From: Flavobacterium nitrogenifigens
Lineage (GTDB): Bacteria > Bacteroidota > Bacteroidia > Flavobacteriales > Flavobacteriaceae
DNA: 64,000 nt
Assembly: GCF_003254565.1 (NCBI RefSeq)
Contig: NZ_QJRI01000182.1
Span: 310,001-374,000 of the forward strand
Direction of reading: 5' to 3'
The position numbers and the translations under genes are program-made. Numbering within the stretch: the first letter of the stretch is position 1; every line of letters starts with the position of its first letter. Shown in pieces: positions 24,383 through 33,812 of this stretch. The notes under the pieces were generated by a model. It was not told the DNA's origin and did not search any database. It saw only the letters and a program-made list of their open reading frames with translations.

Positions 24383-25279
24383 ATGAATTGGAGCAGATAT
24401 ATAAAAGATTATCAGTCATACTTGAGGATTGAGAGAGGTTTGTCTAAAAATACAATAGAAAACTACGGCTTTGATATTGAACGTTTATGTCTTTTTTTAG
24501 AAACTAATAAAATTGATGTTTCGCCAATAAAAATTTCCGATGAAACTTTACAGCAGTTTATTTATTCAGTGGCTAAGGAGGTAAACCCAAGGTCGCAGGC
24601 TAGGATTATCTCGGGACTAAAAAGTTTCTTTAATTATCTGGTTTTTGAAGATTATAGAAATGACAATCCTTTAGAATTGATAGAAGCACCCAAAACGGGT
24701 CGCAAATTGCCTGATACTTTATCGCTTCAAGAAATAGATGCTTTGATTGAAACAATCGATTTAAGTACTAACGAAGGGGAGAGAAACAGGGCAATGTTAG
24801 AAACTTTATACGGTTGCGGTTTGCGTGTTTCTGAATTGATTTCGCTTAAAATTTCAGATCTTTTTTTTGATGAAGGCTTTATTAAAATTACAGGTAAAGG
24901 AAATAAGGAAAGATTTGTTCCGATAGGATCATTAACACAAAAATATATTGAAATTTACAAAAATGCTGTTCGCTCAAACCTCATTATAAAGAAAGGAGCC
25001 GAAGATACTTTGTTCTTAAATAGACGAGGAAATCAGTTGACTCGCGCAATGGTGTTTACCATCATCAAAGATCTTGCTCAGAAAATGGGGCTTAAAAAAA
25101 GTATTAGTCCGCATACTTTGAGGCATTCTTTTGCGACTCATTTGCTTGAAAATGGTGCAGACTTAAGATCGATTCAATTAATGTTGGGCCACGAATCAAT
25201 CACAACAACAGAAATCTATGTGCATTTGGATCGCAGTTTTTTAAAAGAAGTAATGCATAGTTTTCATCCTAGGAGGTAA
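24383..25279 (+). CDS. Tyrosine recombinase XerD-like
   Basis: A 298-residue site-specific recombinase. N-terminal SAM-like core-binding domain (residues 1-90, 'YQSYLRIERGLSKNTIENY'), C-terminal catalytic domain with Arg in 'YGCGLRVSELISLK' (near 147), 'GKGNKERFVPI', 'HTLRHSFATHLLENGADLRS' (His/Arg) and the nucleophile Tyr in 'TTEIYVHLDR' (near 280). Length and spacing are those of XerC/XerD, which resolve chromosome dimers at dif, so I treat it as housekeeping rather than a phage integrase. No neighbouring excisionase or phage genes. Which of XerC or XerD is not decided. Confidence 0.88.
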   Translation: MNWSRYIKDYQSYLRIERGLSKNTIENYGFDIERLCLFLETNKIDVSPIKISDETLQQFIYSVAKEVNPRSQARIISGLKSFFNYLVFEDYRNDNPLELIEAPKTGRKLPDTLSLQEIDALIETIDLSTNEGERNRAMLETLYGCGLRVSELISLKISDLFFDEGFIKITGKGNKERFVPIGSLTQKYIEIYKNAVRSNLIIKKGAEDTLFLNRRGNQLTRAMVFTIIKDLAQKMGLKKSISPHTLRHSFATHLLENGADLRSIQLMLGHESITTTEIYVHLDRSFLKEVMHSFHPRR

Positions 25280-25434
25280 TTATTTTTATAATTGCCTATG
25301 TTTTTGTTGTGAAAATTTATATATTGTGTTAAAATTTTGTTTTAATTAAAGCGAAAAGCAAAAAGCAAAGTTGAGTTTAGTTTTTTTGCTTTACTGAATA
25401 AGTTCCAATATCTTATTTACATAAAGAGTAGCAT

Positions 25435-26955
25435 ATGGTTTTTGATTTGTATGGAAATGAAGATTGCTTAGAGGTAAATAATTTTTACAAAAAATTGTTG
25501 GCCGAAATGCCCGACTTGCTTTTTCAGTTTGTTATTGATGCTGATAATAATTATACGTTTCCTCTTGTAAGCAAATCGGCAGATGAAATATTTGAACTTT
25601 CTTCAAAGGATTTTAATAATGATATTAAGGTTATAGTTTACGATCGAATTTTACCGCAGGATCGCGAACTTTTTTTTCAGTCTTTAGTTAAAGCTAGAAA
25701 AGAAATAAAACCTTGGAAAATTGAATTTAGAGCTGCTCTTCCTGAAAAAGGAATTCGCTGGTTTAAAATTGCCGCAAAAACAGAATCTTCAACAAATGGA
25801 AACGTGGTTTTTTATGGTCATGTTTCGGATATTACCGAATTAAAAGATAAGGAAGAAAAACTTAGGATTTCTGAAGAGCGTTTTCAATTTGCTCTCGATG
25901 CTTCGACTGCTGGGATTTGGGATTGGGATATGGTTACGAATAGGGTTTTTTATTCTTCCCTGTCTCTTAAAATTTTAGAATTAGAATCGACTGATATTTT
26001 TGATGACCCAGAACGTTGGGATAAAATTGTGCACCCTGATGATCTTCCAAAATATTATTCAGATATTCATGAGCACTTTGATAATAAGATTCCGTTTTAC
26101 GAAAATTACCATCGCGTAATGACTTCTAGCGGTAATTACAAATGGATTTTGGATCGAGGGAAAGTAATTAAACGTGATGAAAACGGAAAGCCTTTGCGTG
26201 TAATTGGGACGCATACAGATGTTTCGGCTCAGAAAGAAAAAGAACTTGAGCTTATGAAAACCATGAAGCTATATAGCGATCAAAATAGCCGTTTATTAAA
26301 CTTTTCGCATATTGTTTCTCATAATTTAAATACACAAGCCGGAAATATAAAATCAATTTTAGATCTTATTGATGCCGATGTTAGTAAGCAGACTGTAGCT
26401 GAAATGCTGGAATACTTGCGAGCCGTTTCTAACGATCTGAATGAAACTATTTCAAATCTTACTCAAATTGTAAAAACGCAGAGTAATATCAATATTGCGG
26501 TAGTGCCGTTAAAACTTTGCGAGTATATTGAGAAAACTATTTCGACAATCAAAGGGTATCATCAACAGCGAAAGGTTACTATTATAAATAATGTTCCGAA
26601 GTATTTGACGATTAATTTTAATCCTGCTTATATGGAAAGTGTTTTGTTGAATTTTACAACAAACGCGATTAAATATGCACATCCAGATCGAGATCCAGTC
26701 GTTACTTTTGATTTTGCAATCGAACCCGAAGGATTTAAATCGCTTACGATTACAGATAATGGTCTCGGAATCGATTTGAAGGTCTACGGTGATTTGCTAT
26801 TCGGAATGTATAAAACCTTTCATAAACATGAAGAAGCTCGCGGAATTGGTTTGTACATTACAAGAAATCAAATTGAAGCAATGAAAGGAACGGTTGCAGT
26901 AGAAAGTGAAGTTGGGGTAGGAACAAGTTTTAAAATTATTTTTAATGATATGTAA
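25435..26955 (+). CDS. PAS-domain sensor histidine kinase
   Basis: A 506-residue kinase without membrane segments. Two PAS/PAC modules (about 10-130 and 145-268) precede a dimerisation domain whose phospho-acceptor is a histidine in 'FSHIVSHNLNTQAGNIKS' (near 295), followed by the ATPase: N-box 'NFTTNAIKYA', G1 'ITDNGLGID', G2 'GIGLYITRNQIEAM' and a final 'VGVGTSFKI'. It likely senses a cytoplasmic signal through PAS and phosphorylates an unlinked response regulator, since none is adjacent. Single gene, ended by the hairpin at 26976. Confidence 0.88.
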   Translation: MVFDLYGNEDCLEVNNFYKKLLAEMPDLLFQFVIDADNNYTFPLVSKSADEIFELSSKDFNNDIKVIVYDRILPQDRELFFQSLVKARKEIKPWKIEFRAALPEKGIRWFKIAAKTESSTNGNVVFYGHVSDITELKDKEEKLRISEERFQFALDASTAGIWDWDMVTNRVFYSSLSLKILELESTDIFDDPERWDKIVHPDDLPKYYSDIHEHFDNKIPFYENYHRVMTSSGNYKWILDRGKVIKRDENGKPLRVIGTHTDVSAQKEKELELMKTMKLYSDQNSRLLNFSHIVSHNLNTQAGNIKSILDLIDADVSKQTVAEMLEYLRAVSNDLNETISNLTQIVKTQSNINIAVVPLKLCEYIEKTISTIKGYHQQRKVTIINNVPKYLTINFNPAYMESVLLNFTTNAIKYAHPDRDPVVTFDFAIEPEGFKSLTITDNGLGIDLKVYGDLLFGMYKTFHKHEEARGIGLYITRNQIEAMKGTVAVESEVGVGTSFKIIFNDM

Positions 26956-26975
26956 AACGTAAAAAGATTATAAAA

Positions 26976-27006
26976 ATAAAGGCTGTCAATTGACAGCCTT
27001 TATTTT
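26976..27006. terminator. Bidirectional terminator
   Basis: A perfect inverted repeat AATAAAGGCTGTCAA/TTGACAGCCTTTATT (26976-26990 and 26991-27005) with T/A-rich flanks between convergent genes. Confidence 0.9.
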
Positions 27007-27023
27007 TATTAATGTTCCTAAGA

Positions 27024-28583
27024 TTATTTAGCAATGTTTACAGCTCTAGTTTCTCTAATAACTGTAACTTTTACTTGTCCAGGATAAGTCATTTCTGTTT
27101 GAATTTTTTGTGAAATTTCGAAAGATAAGTTTGCAGCATTATCATCAGAAACTTTTTCGCTTTCTACAATTACACGAAGTTCTCTACCAGCTTGAATTGC
27201 GTAAGCATTTTTAACTCCGCTGAATCCGTAAGCAACATCTTCAAGGTCTTTCAAACGTTGGATGTAAGAATCAAGAACCTGACGTCTAGCGCCTGGTCTA
27301 GCTCCAGAAATAGCATCACAAACCTGAATAATTGGAGACAGTAAAGACTTCATTTCAATCTCATCGTGGTGCGCTCCAATCGCGTTGCATACTTCTTCTT
27401 TCTCGCCGTATTTCTCAGCCCATTGCATACCTAAAAGCGCGTGTGGCAAATCACTTTCTGTATCCGGCACTTTTCCGATATCGTGTAATAAACCAGCTCT
27501 TTTTGCCAATTTCACGTTCAATCCTAATTCTGCAGCCATAATACCGCAAAGTTTAGAAACTTCTCTTGAGTGCTGTAATAAGTTTTGTCCGTAAGAAGAA
27601 CGGTATTTCATTCTACCTACAACTTTAATTAATTCTGGGTGTAAACCGTGAATTCCTAAGTCGATAACGGTACGTTTTCCAACCTCAATAATTTCGTCAT
27701 CGATTTGTTTTGCAGTTTTGGCAACAACTTCTTCAATACGCGCTGGGTGAATACGTCCATCAGTTACTAATTTGTGTAAAGACAAACGAGCAATTTCTCT
27801 ACGAACAGGATCGAAACAAGAAAGGATAATAGCTTCTGGCGTATCGTCAACAATGATTTCAACTCCAGTTGCAGCTTCAAGAGCTCTAATATTACGTCCT
27901 TCACGTCCAATAATTCTACCTTTTACATCGTCAGATTCGATATTGAAAACAGAAACACAGTTTTCAACTGCTTCTTCAGTTCCAACTCTTTGAATCGTAT
28001 TGATAATGATTTTTTTAGCTTCCTGCTGTGCGGTAAGTTTTGCCTCTTCAATTGTTTCTTGAATATGAGACATTGCTTTTGTTTTAGCTTCAGCTTTTAA
28101 ACCTTCTACCAATTGTTCTTTGGCTTCTTCAGCAGAAAGTCCAGAGATAACCTCTAATTGCTGTAATTGGCTTTTGTGAAGTTTGTCAACTTCAGCTTGT
28201 TTTTTGTCTAAAACCTCGATTTTGTTGTTGTATTCAGCTGTTTTAGCTTCAAAGTCTTCGTTTACTTTTTTAGCTTTAGAAAGTTCGTTAGAAACTTGAG
28301 ATTCTTTATCGCGAACGCGTTTTTCTACTTCAGCAACTTTTTTATCGCGTGCTAAAATAACTTGTTCGTGTTCTGATTTAAGTTCGATAAAACGCTCTTT
28401 TGCTTGAAGAATTTTATCTTTTTTGATATTTTCTGCTTCTAAATTTGCGTCTTTTAAGATAGAAGCCGCTTCTTTTTTAGCGTTTTTAATTAGGTTTGAA
28501 ATATTACTTTTCTCGATAATTTTAGCTATTGCAAATCCTGCCGCAATACCTACAATACCAATAATGATCGTTATGATGTCCAT
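27024..28583 (-). CDS. rny: Ribonuclease Y
   Basis: A 519-residue membrane-anchored endoribonuclease that starts mRNA decay. N-terminal membrane segment (residues 2-20), long coiled coil (about 25-200), KH domain with 'GRIIGREGRNIRALEAATG' (near 223-241) and an HD domain with 'LLQHSREVSKLCG' and 'AGLLHDIGKVPD' (near 345-375), whose His and Asp bind metals. Order and length are those of RNase Y in Firmicutes and Bacteroidota. The zapA-6S-like RNA region lies upstream on the same strand. Confidence 0.96.
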   Translation of the reverse strand: MDIITIIIGIVGIAAGFAIAKIIEKSNISNLIKNAKKEAASILKDANLEAENIKKDKILQAKERFIELKSEHEQVILARDKKVAEVEKRVRDKESQVSNELSKAKKVNEDFEAKTAEYNNKIEVLDKKQAEVDKLHKSQLQQLEVISGLSAEEAKEQLVEGLKAEAKTKAMSHIQETIEEAKLTAQQEAKKIIINTIQRVGTEEAVENCVSVFNIESDDVKGRIIGREGRNIRALEAATGVEIIVDDTPEAIILSCFDPVRREIARLSLHKLVTDGRIHPARIEEVVAKTAKQIDDEIIEVGKRTVIDLGIHGLHPELIKVVGRMKYRSSYGQNLLQHSREVSKLCGIMAAELGLNVKLAKRAGLLHDIGKVPDTESDLPHALLGMQWAEKYGEKEEVCNAIGAHHDEIEMKSLLSPIIQVCDAISGARPGARRQVLDSYIQRLKDLEDVAYGFSGVKNAYAIQAGRELRVIVESEKVSDDNAANLSFEISQKIQTEMTYPGQVKVTVIRETRAVNIAK

Positions 28584-28603
28584 GTTTGTTAGGGTTTATA
28601 TAT

Positions 28604-28768
28604 AAAAAAAGCCTACATTAATTGCTTGTATAAACTCGTAAAGACAAGTTTTGAGCTAACTCACTGTTCAAGTTTCCCAGCCAAATGGAGGGCATACTAT
28701 AGTAGCGACGATTTGCTCATTCTAAATTGTTAGTGTTGAGTTTACCAAATGTGAACTAATGTAGGCAG
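28604..28768 (-). ncRNA. 6S-like RNA
   Basis: On the minus strand an RNA of about 160 bases begins near 28768 and ends in a T-run at 28604-28610. Its ends pair perfectly over ten bases: GCCTACATTA-type 5' strand (28757-28766) and TAATGTAGGC 3' strand (28611-28620). The interior is AT-rich with small hairpins and a large unpaired region, the shape of 6S RNA, and it lies directly beside zapA, where 6S RNA (ssrS) is found in many bacteria. No ORF of note. It may be the class called Flavo-1 in flavobacteria, from memory. No clear promoter: it may come from the zapA transcript or from a promoter inside zapA. Confidence 0.65.
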
Positions 28769-28792
28769 TATCTTAGTTTCTGTAAAGAACGT

Positions 28793-29086
28793 TTAATTTT
28801 CGAGATATTGATCTAAAAGCGTATTTAATCTTTTAATTCTTTCGATAGTTTCTTCTCCATCGATTGCATTATCAATCTGTTTTTGTTCTACCTGCGATGC
28901 AAATTGTAATGCACACATTGCTAGAACATCTTGTTTGTCACGAACCGCGTAATTTTCTTCGAATTGCTTGATCATAGCATCAATTTTTTTAGAAGCACTT
29001 CTAAGTCCTTCTTCTTGAGCCGGTTCAACCGTAAGTGGGTAAACGCGATCGGCAATTGATATTTTAATTCTAAGCTTTCCGTCCAT
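28793..29086 (-). CDS. zapA: Cell division protein ZapA
   Basis: A 97-residue ZapA: the small globular N-terminal domain begins 'MDGKLRIKISIADRVYPLTV', followed by a long C-terminal helix with coiled-coil pattern (about 55-97). ZapA dimers crosslink FtsZ filaments at midcell. It starts 5 bases after the stop of a coiled-coil gene, so both form one operon, and a 6S-like RNA and rny follow. Confidence 0.9.
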   Translation of the reverse strand: MDGKLRIKISIADRVYPLTVEPAQEEGLRSASKKIDAMIKQFEENYAVRDKQDVLAMCALQFASQVEQKQIDNAIDGEETIERIKRLNTLLDQYLEN

Positions 29087-29090
29087 ATTA

Positions 29091-29381
29091 TTAATCTGAT
29101 AATTGCGCTATGCAGTAATCAATTTCGCGAATTAATGAATTTATTTTAAGCTTTGTCTCTCTCTTGTTGTTGTCGCTGCCAAGCAACGAATTGGCTATCT
29201 TAAGTGTTTCATTTTGCTTCTTCAAAGCTTCTATTTCCTCAGATTGTTTCTGGATAATTTGCGCAGCTTTGGCTAGTTCTAATCGTAATACTTGATTGTT
29301 TTGTTCAAAGGCTTTCGATTTCTCAAAAAGCTTTTCAACTTTATATTCAAGAGTATCAATTATTTCTGCAATTACACTCAT
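29091..29381 (-). CDS. Short coiled-coil protein, possible ZapB-like partner
   Basis: A 96-residue, all-helical protein with heptad repeats through most of its length ('LRLELAKAAQIIQKQSEEIE', then 'LKKQNETLKIANSLLG'). It resembles small cell-division coiled-coil proteins and is directly upstream of zapA. E. coli ZapB is a short coiled coil that binds ZapA, so a similar role is plausible but unproven; sequence similarity to ZapB is not diagnostic. Confidence 0.6.
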   Translation of the reverse strand: MSVIAEIIDTLEYKVEKLFEKSKAFEQNNQVLRLELAKAAQIIQKQSEEIEALKKQNETLKIANSLLGSDNNKRETKLKINSLIREIDYCIAQLSD

Positions 29382-29562
29382 TATACATCCTATTCATTAC
29401 TTAATCCTACAAAGTTAATATTCCTTTTTATTAATGCAATTTTTTATCGATTTTTTTGCATTAATTTAGATAAATATATTGTAATTCAATTAATTGTGAT
29501 TTTGAAGCCTTTTTCTTGCTTTTATTGGCTTGTTTTTGCTTATCTTAGCAAAAATGTTGTTT

Positions 29563-31245
29563 ATGAGATTATATGTACTTGCCCTTTTAATTTGTAATTC
29601 TGTGTTTGCTCAAACACAATATCCTAAAGATTATTTCCGTCCTCCATTAGATATTCCAATGCAACTTTCTGGTAATTTTGGAGAGTTAAGACCTAATCAC
29701 TTTCATGCGGGGTTTGATTTAAAGACCAATCAAAGAGAAGGTTTGACTGTACATGCAATTGCGGATGGATATGTTTCGCGAATTAAAATTTCGACTTTTG
29801 GAAACGGAAAATGTATTTATATCACACATCCAAACGGGTATACTTCTGTTTATGGGCATTTGCAAACACCAACTGGGGCAATTTTAGATTATGTAAAAAA
29901 AACGCATTACAAAGAAAAGGCATACGAAATTGAAATGTTTCCAAAACCAGACGAACTTCCCGTGAAAAAAGGTGATATAATCGGACTTTCAGGAAACACA
30001 GGTTCGTCAGAAGGACCGCATCTTCATTTTGAAATTCGAGATACTAAAACAGAATTTGTTATCAACCCAATTTTCTTTGGCTTTGACCAAAATTTAAAAG
30101 ATACCAAAAAGCCAACTTTATCTAGTTTATACGTTTATCCGTTGGATAATGCTACGGTAAACCAGTCTAAGCAACCTTTGTTGGTAAACATGGCGCTTCA
30201 AAAAGATGGAACTTATCTAGCTTCAAAAGTTAAGGCAAACGGAAAAATTGGTTTTGGAATTAATGCTATTGATACGGATGATGTTTCACATAATAGAAAT
30301 GGGGTTTTTAACGTTTCAACTTTTTTAAACGGAAATCAGAATTATAATTATCAATTTAATACTTATTCTTTTGATGAAATGCGTTACGTCAACGCTTTGA
30401 TTGATTATTCTAGATATAAAAAATCTGGACAGCGTGTGCAGAAACTTTTTATGAAAACGCCTTTCGCTTTAAGTATTATTAAAACCGATTCACTTCGCGG
30501 TATTGTTAAAGCAGAATCTAATTTAACTTCAAATTATAAAATTGAGGTTTCTGATTATTTTGGGAATATGAATTCTATTACGGTTCCAATTGAATATGAT
30601 ACTGCAGCACCTCTTGTAGAGTCAGAGTCGGTTAATGGGAAGTATTTTATAAAATATAATAGAGATGCCAATTTTGAGAAAGATAACATGTCAGTTTTCT
30701 TTCCAGCTGGAACTTTCTACGATGATTTTAATATGAATTTTGATGTAAGAAATAACAAAATTTATATTCACGATGATACAGTTCCTGCACATTCTAATTT
30801 TACAATCACTATAAAAGACAGCACTTATCCAGAAGATTTGCGTGATAAACTTTATATTGGTAAAGGAACAAGTTTTAACGGAACTATTAGAAAAGGTGAT
30901 GTTTTTACTGCGAAAGCAAAAATATTAGGTACATACGGCTTAGTTCTCGATACAATTCCGCCAGTTATTAAAATTGCAAAACCAATTGAAGGAAAATGGA
31001 TTAGCGATCAAAAGAAAATTGATTTAACGATAAGCGATTCTCTGTCTGGCATAAAATCATATAATGGTTATTTAAACGGAAGCTGGGTTTTATTTGAATA
31101 CGAAAATAAAGCGAGAAGAATCACTCATACTTTTGATGATCAATATTTGGCAGAAGGTGAAAACGTATTAAAAGTTGAAGTTGTTGATAATGTAGGAAAT
31201 ACTACTATCTTTGAAACTCGTTTTTTTAGAAGTCAACAAAAATAA
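29563..31245 (+). CDS. M23-family peptidase (LytM-like), secreted
   Basis: About 560 residues from the ATG at 29563. The frame allows earlier starts at 29530 and 29554, but 29563 leaves a standard signal peptide 'MRLYVLALLICNSVFAQ' and follows a TATCTTAG box. The M23 zinc-binding residues are visible: His of 'NHFHAGFDLKTN', Asp in the same segment, and 'GPHLHFEIRD' (HxH). 'GYTSVYGHLQTPTG' completes the domain at residues about 35-165. The rest (about 170-560) is beta-rich, Ig-like, suggesting attachment or regulation. It is expected to act on peptidoglycan in the periplasm or at the surface. Probably followed by the TonB receptor in one transcript (12-base gap). Confidence 0.88.
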   Translation: MRLYVLALLICNSVFAQTQYPKDYFRPPLDIPMQLSGNFGELRPNHFHAGFDLKTNQREGLTVHAIADGYVSRIKISTFGNGKCIYITHPNGYTSVYGHLQTPTGAILDYVKKTHYKEKAYEIEMFPKPDELPVKKGDIIGLSGNTGSSEGPHLHFEIRDTKTEFVINPIFFGFDQNLKDTKKPTLSSLYVYPLDNATVNQSKQPLLVNMALQKDGTYLASKVKANGKIGFGINAIDTDDVSHNRNGVFNVSTFLNGNQNYNYQFNTYSFDEMRYVNALIDYSRYKKSGQRVQKLFMKTPFALSIIKTDSLRGIVKAESNLTSNYKIEVSDYFGNMNSITVPIEYDTAAPLVESESVNGKYFIKYNRDANFEKDNMSVFFPAGTFYDDFNMNFDVRNNKIYIHDDTVPAHSNFTITIKDSTYPEDLRDKLYIGKGTSFNGTIRKGDVFTAKAKILGTYGLVLDTIPPVIKIAKPIEGKWISDQKKIDLTISDSLSGIKSYNGYLNGSWVLFEYENKARRITHTFDDQYLAEGENVLKVEVVDNVGNTTIFETRFFRSQQK

Positions 31246-31257
31246 AACCCAAAATCT

Positions 31258-33723
31258 TTGAGTTACAACAGGTTTACATTCGTTTTTCTTTTTTTATTTT
31301 TCAGCTGTATTGCTTTAGCTCAAAATGCCCGTGTAAAAGGGTTAATCTTAGATGTCGAAAAACATCCTGTTGCGAGCGTAAATATTTCATCTCAAGGAAC
31401 TGCTGTGCAATCTGATGCAAATGGATTTTATGAAATTGAAATTCCATCAAATAAAAAGGTTTCGCTGATTTTTACTCACGTTTCTTTAAAAATGATGAGT
31501 TTGACCGTCAGTTTAAAGACAAATGAAGTTTTTGTTTTTAATCCGATTATGAGTAATTCAGAAGAGCAAATGGGAGAAGTTTTTGTTTCTTCTGGAAATA
31601 GAAAAAGAGTTCAGGGAATTACTTCGGTTGATACTGAAACCATAAAAAAGATTCCAGGCGCCAACGCAGGAATCGAAAATATTCTGAAAACACTTCCTGG
31701 TGTTAATTCAAATAACGAATTGAGCACTCAATATATGGTTCGTGGCGGAAATTATGACGAAAATCTGGTTTATGTAAATGAAGTAGAAGTATATCGTCCG
31801 TTTTTAATTCGCTCGGGACAGCAGGAAGGACTTAGTTTTACCAATACAGATTTAGTGCAGAATGTTGAATTTTCTGCTGGTGGATTTCAGGCGAAGTTCG
31901 GAGATAAACTATCTTCTGTTTTAGATATTACGTATCGCAAGCCAACTCAGTTTGGTGCAGCTTTTGAAGCCAGTTTTTTAGGCGGAAGCGCTGCAGTCGA
32001 TTTAGTTTCAAAAAATAAAAAATGGTCTGCCGTAACAGGAGTTCGTTATAGAAATAATAGTCTTTTGGTAAATAGCCAAGATACAGATACTAATTATAAG
32101 CCAACTTTTGCCGATATTCAAACCAATGTGAATTATGATATTTCTGAAAAATGGCAAATGAGCTTTTTAGGAAATATTTCTCAAAACAAATATTCGTATG
32201 AGCCTTTAGTTCGTCAGACTAATTTTGGTACTTTAGATCAGCCAATGGCACTTGCAGTTTATTACGACGGACAGGAAAAAGATCAATATAACACTTATTT
32301 TGGAGCTTTAAAAACTACTTATAAAGCATCGCCAACGCTTACGCTAAAATTAATTGGATCTTTGTTTCATACCACAGAACAAGAGCATTTTGATATTTTG
32401 GCACAATATCGTTTAGGGAATGTAAATGCTGAAGATCCAGAAAATGCATCTGCAATTGATTTTACTCGCGGAATTGGTTCTCAGTTAAACCATGCCCGAA
32501 ATGATTTGGATGCCTTAATTGCAAATATCGAATTAAAAGGAATTAAAGACTGGAAAGAAAGCCAATTGGAATTTGGTTTAAAATATACTAGAGAATCTAT
32601 TCGAGATCGAGTAGTGGAGTGGGAAGTTATTGATTCGGCTGGATTTTCCATAAACCCGCCTTTGGTAATTCTTCCAAAAAATAATCAGCCATATACGCCT
32701 TATACTGGGCCGCTTTTGCCCTATCAAAATATCCGAGCGACAAATTTTAATACTATAAATAGATTTTCTGGATATGCACAATGGAATAAGCAATCGGAAA
32801 TCGGTTCAAGTCAGATTTGGTATCATTTAGGAGCGCGTTTTCAAGGTTGGAATGTTGCGGGAGCTTTAGAAGAAGGAAAAACACAGTTTGTGGTAAGTCC
32901 GCGTGCGCAATTTGCGATAAAACCAGACTGGGATGGAGATATGGTTTTCAGGATTTCGGGCGGATTATATCATCAACCTCCGTTTTATAGAGAATTACGA
33001 GATTTGGAAGGAGTTGTGAATCCGAATGTGAAAGCTCAGGAATCTGTGCATATTGTTTTGGGTAACGATTATAATTTTAAAATGTGGAATCGTCCTTTTA
33101 AATGGGCGACAGAGCTGTATTATAAATCACTTTCTGATGTAAATGTATATTCGATTGATAATGTTCGAATTCGCTACGTTGCCAATAACAATGCAAAAGC
33201 CTATGCGCAAGGTCTTGATTTTAGATTAAATGGAGAGTTTGTGCCAGGAACTGAATCTTGGATAAGTTTTGGATATTTGAAAACCGAAGAAAATTACGAA
33301 AATAGAGGTTATATTGCTCGTCCGACAGATCAGCGATTAAAATTTGCAATGCTTTTTCAAGACTACATGCCAAATATTCCAAGTGTAAAAGTGTATTTGA
33401 ATTTGGTTTACAATACAGGTTTGCCTGGAGGTGCGCCAGCATATTCAGATCCGTATTTATATCAAAATAGATTGAATGATTATAGAAGAGCTGATATTGG
33501 TTTTGCAAAAGTTTTTGTAGACGCTAGTACGCAAAACACAAAAAAAGGCTGGTTGAAAAACTTTAAAGAATTAGCTGTTGGATTAGAAATTTTCAATCTT
33601 TTCAATAATCAAAATGCCATTACAAATACTTGGGTTCGTGATGTATATTCAAAAAATCAATATGCGATTCCAAATTATATGACTTCGAGGGTTTTTAACG
33701 TTAAGATAAATGCGAGGCTGTAA
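31258..33723 (+). CDS. TonB-dependent outer-membrane receptor
   Basis: An 821-residue TonB-dependent transporter. It uses a TTG start; no earlier ATG in frame. Signal peptide (about 1-22), CarboxypepD_reg-like domain (25-105, 'KGLILDVEKHPVASVNISS'), plug (about 115-230: 'GIENILKTLPGVNS', 'YMVRGGNYDENLVYVNEVEV'), then a 22-strand barrel ending in 'VFNVKINARL'. No SusD-like partner follows, so it is not a polysaccharide-utilisation pair. Substrate unknown; the next gene codes for an EF-hand-like lipoprotein. Confidence 0.9.
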   Translation: MSYNRFTFVFLFLFFSCIALAQNARVKGLILDVEKHPVASVNISSQGTAVQSDANGFYEIEIPSNKKVSLIFTHVSLKMMSLTVSLKTNEVFVFNPIMSNSEEQMGEVFVSSGNRKRVQGITSVDTETIKKIPGANAGIENILKTLPGVNSNNELSTQYMVRGGNYDENLVYVNEVEVYRPFLIRSGQQEGLSFTNTDLVQNVEFSAGGFQAKFGDKLSSVLDITYRKPTQFGAAFEASFLGGSAAVDLVSKNKKWSAVTGVRYRNNSLLVNSQDTDTNYKPTFADIQTNVNYDISEKWQMSFLGNISQNKYSYEPLVRQTNFGTLDQPMALAVYYDGQEKDQYNTYFGALKTTYKASPTLTLKLIGSLFHTTEQEHFDILAQYRLGNVNAEDPENASAIDFTRGIGSQLNHARNDLDALIANIELKGIKDWKESQLEFGLKYTRESIRDRVVEWEVIDSAGFSINPPLVILPKNNQPYTPYTGPLLPYQNIRATNFNTINRFSGYAQWNKQSEIGSSQIWYHLGARFQGWNVAGALEEGKTQFVVSPRAQFAIKPDWDGDMVFRISGGLYHQPPFYRELRDLEGVVNPNVKAQESVHIVLGNDYNFKMWNRPFKWATELYYKSLSDVNVYSIDNVRIRYVANNNAKAYAQGLDFRLNGEFVPGTESWISFGYLKTEENYENRGYIARPTDQRLKFAMLFQDYMPNIPSVKVYLNLVYNTGLPGGAPAYSDPYLYQNRLNDYRRADIGFAKVFVDASTQNTKKGWLKNFKELAVGLEIFNLFNNQNAITNTWVRDVYSKNQYAIPNYMTSRVFNVKINARL

Positions 33724-33781
33724 TCTGCTTCGTAATTGTTCAGTAAAATTCAATAAAAACAAAAAATACAATCAAAAATAG

Positions 33782-33789
33782 TATATTTG
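33782..33789 (+). promoter_or_regulatory. -7 box TATATTTG of the lipoprotein gene
   Basis: TATATTTG, 24 bases before the ATG at 33813. Confidence 0.5.
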
Positions 33790-33812
33790 ATAATCGTATA
33801 TAATCATTGTAG

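Noticed and set aside
24383..25279. Phage or island integrase
   Set aside because: Length, motif spacing and lone position match XerC/XerD; no phage genes, attachment repeats or tRNA beside it.
29292..29597. Rightward ORFs opposite the coiled-coil and zapA genes
   Set aside because: They are antisense reading of real genes with biased composition; likewise the many other opposite-strand frames in this window.
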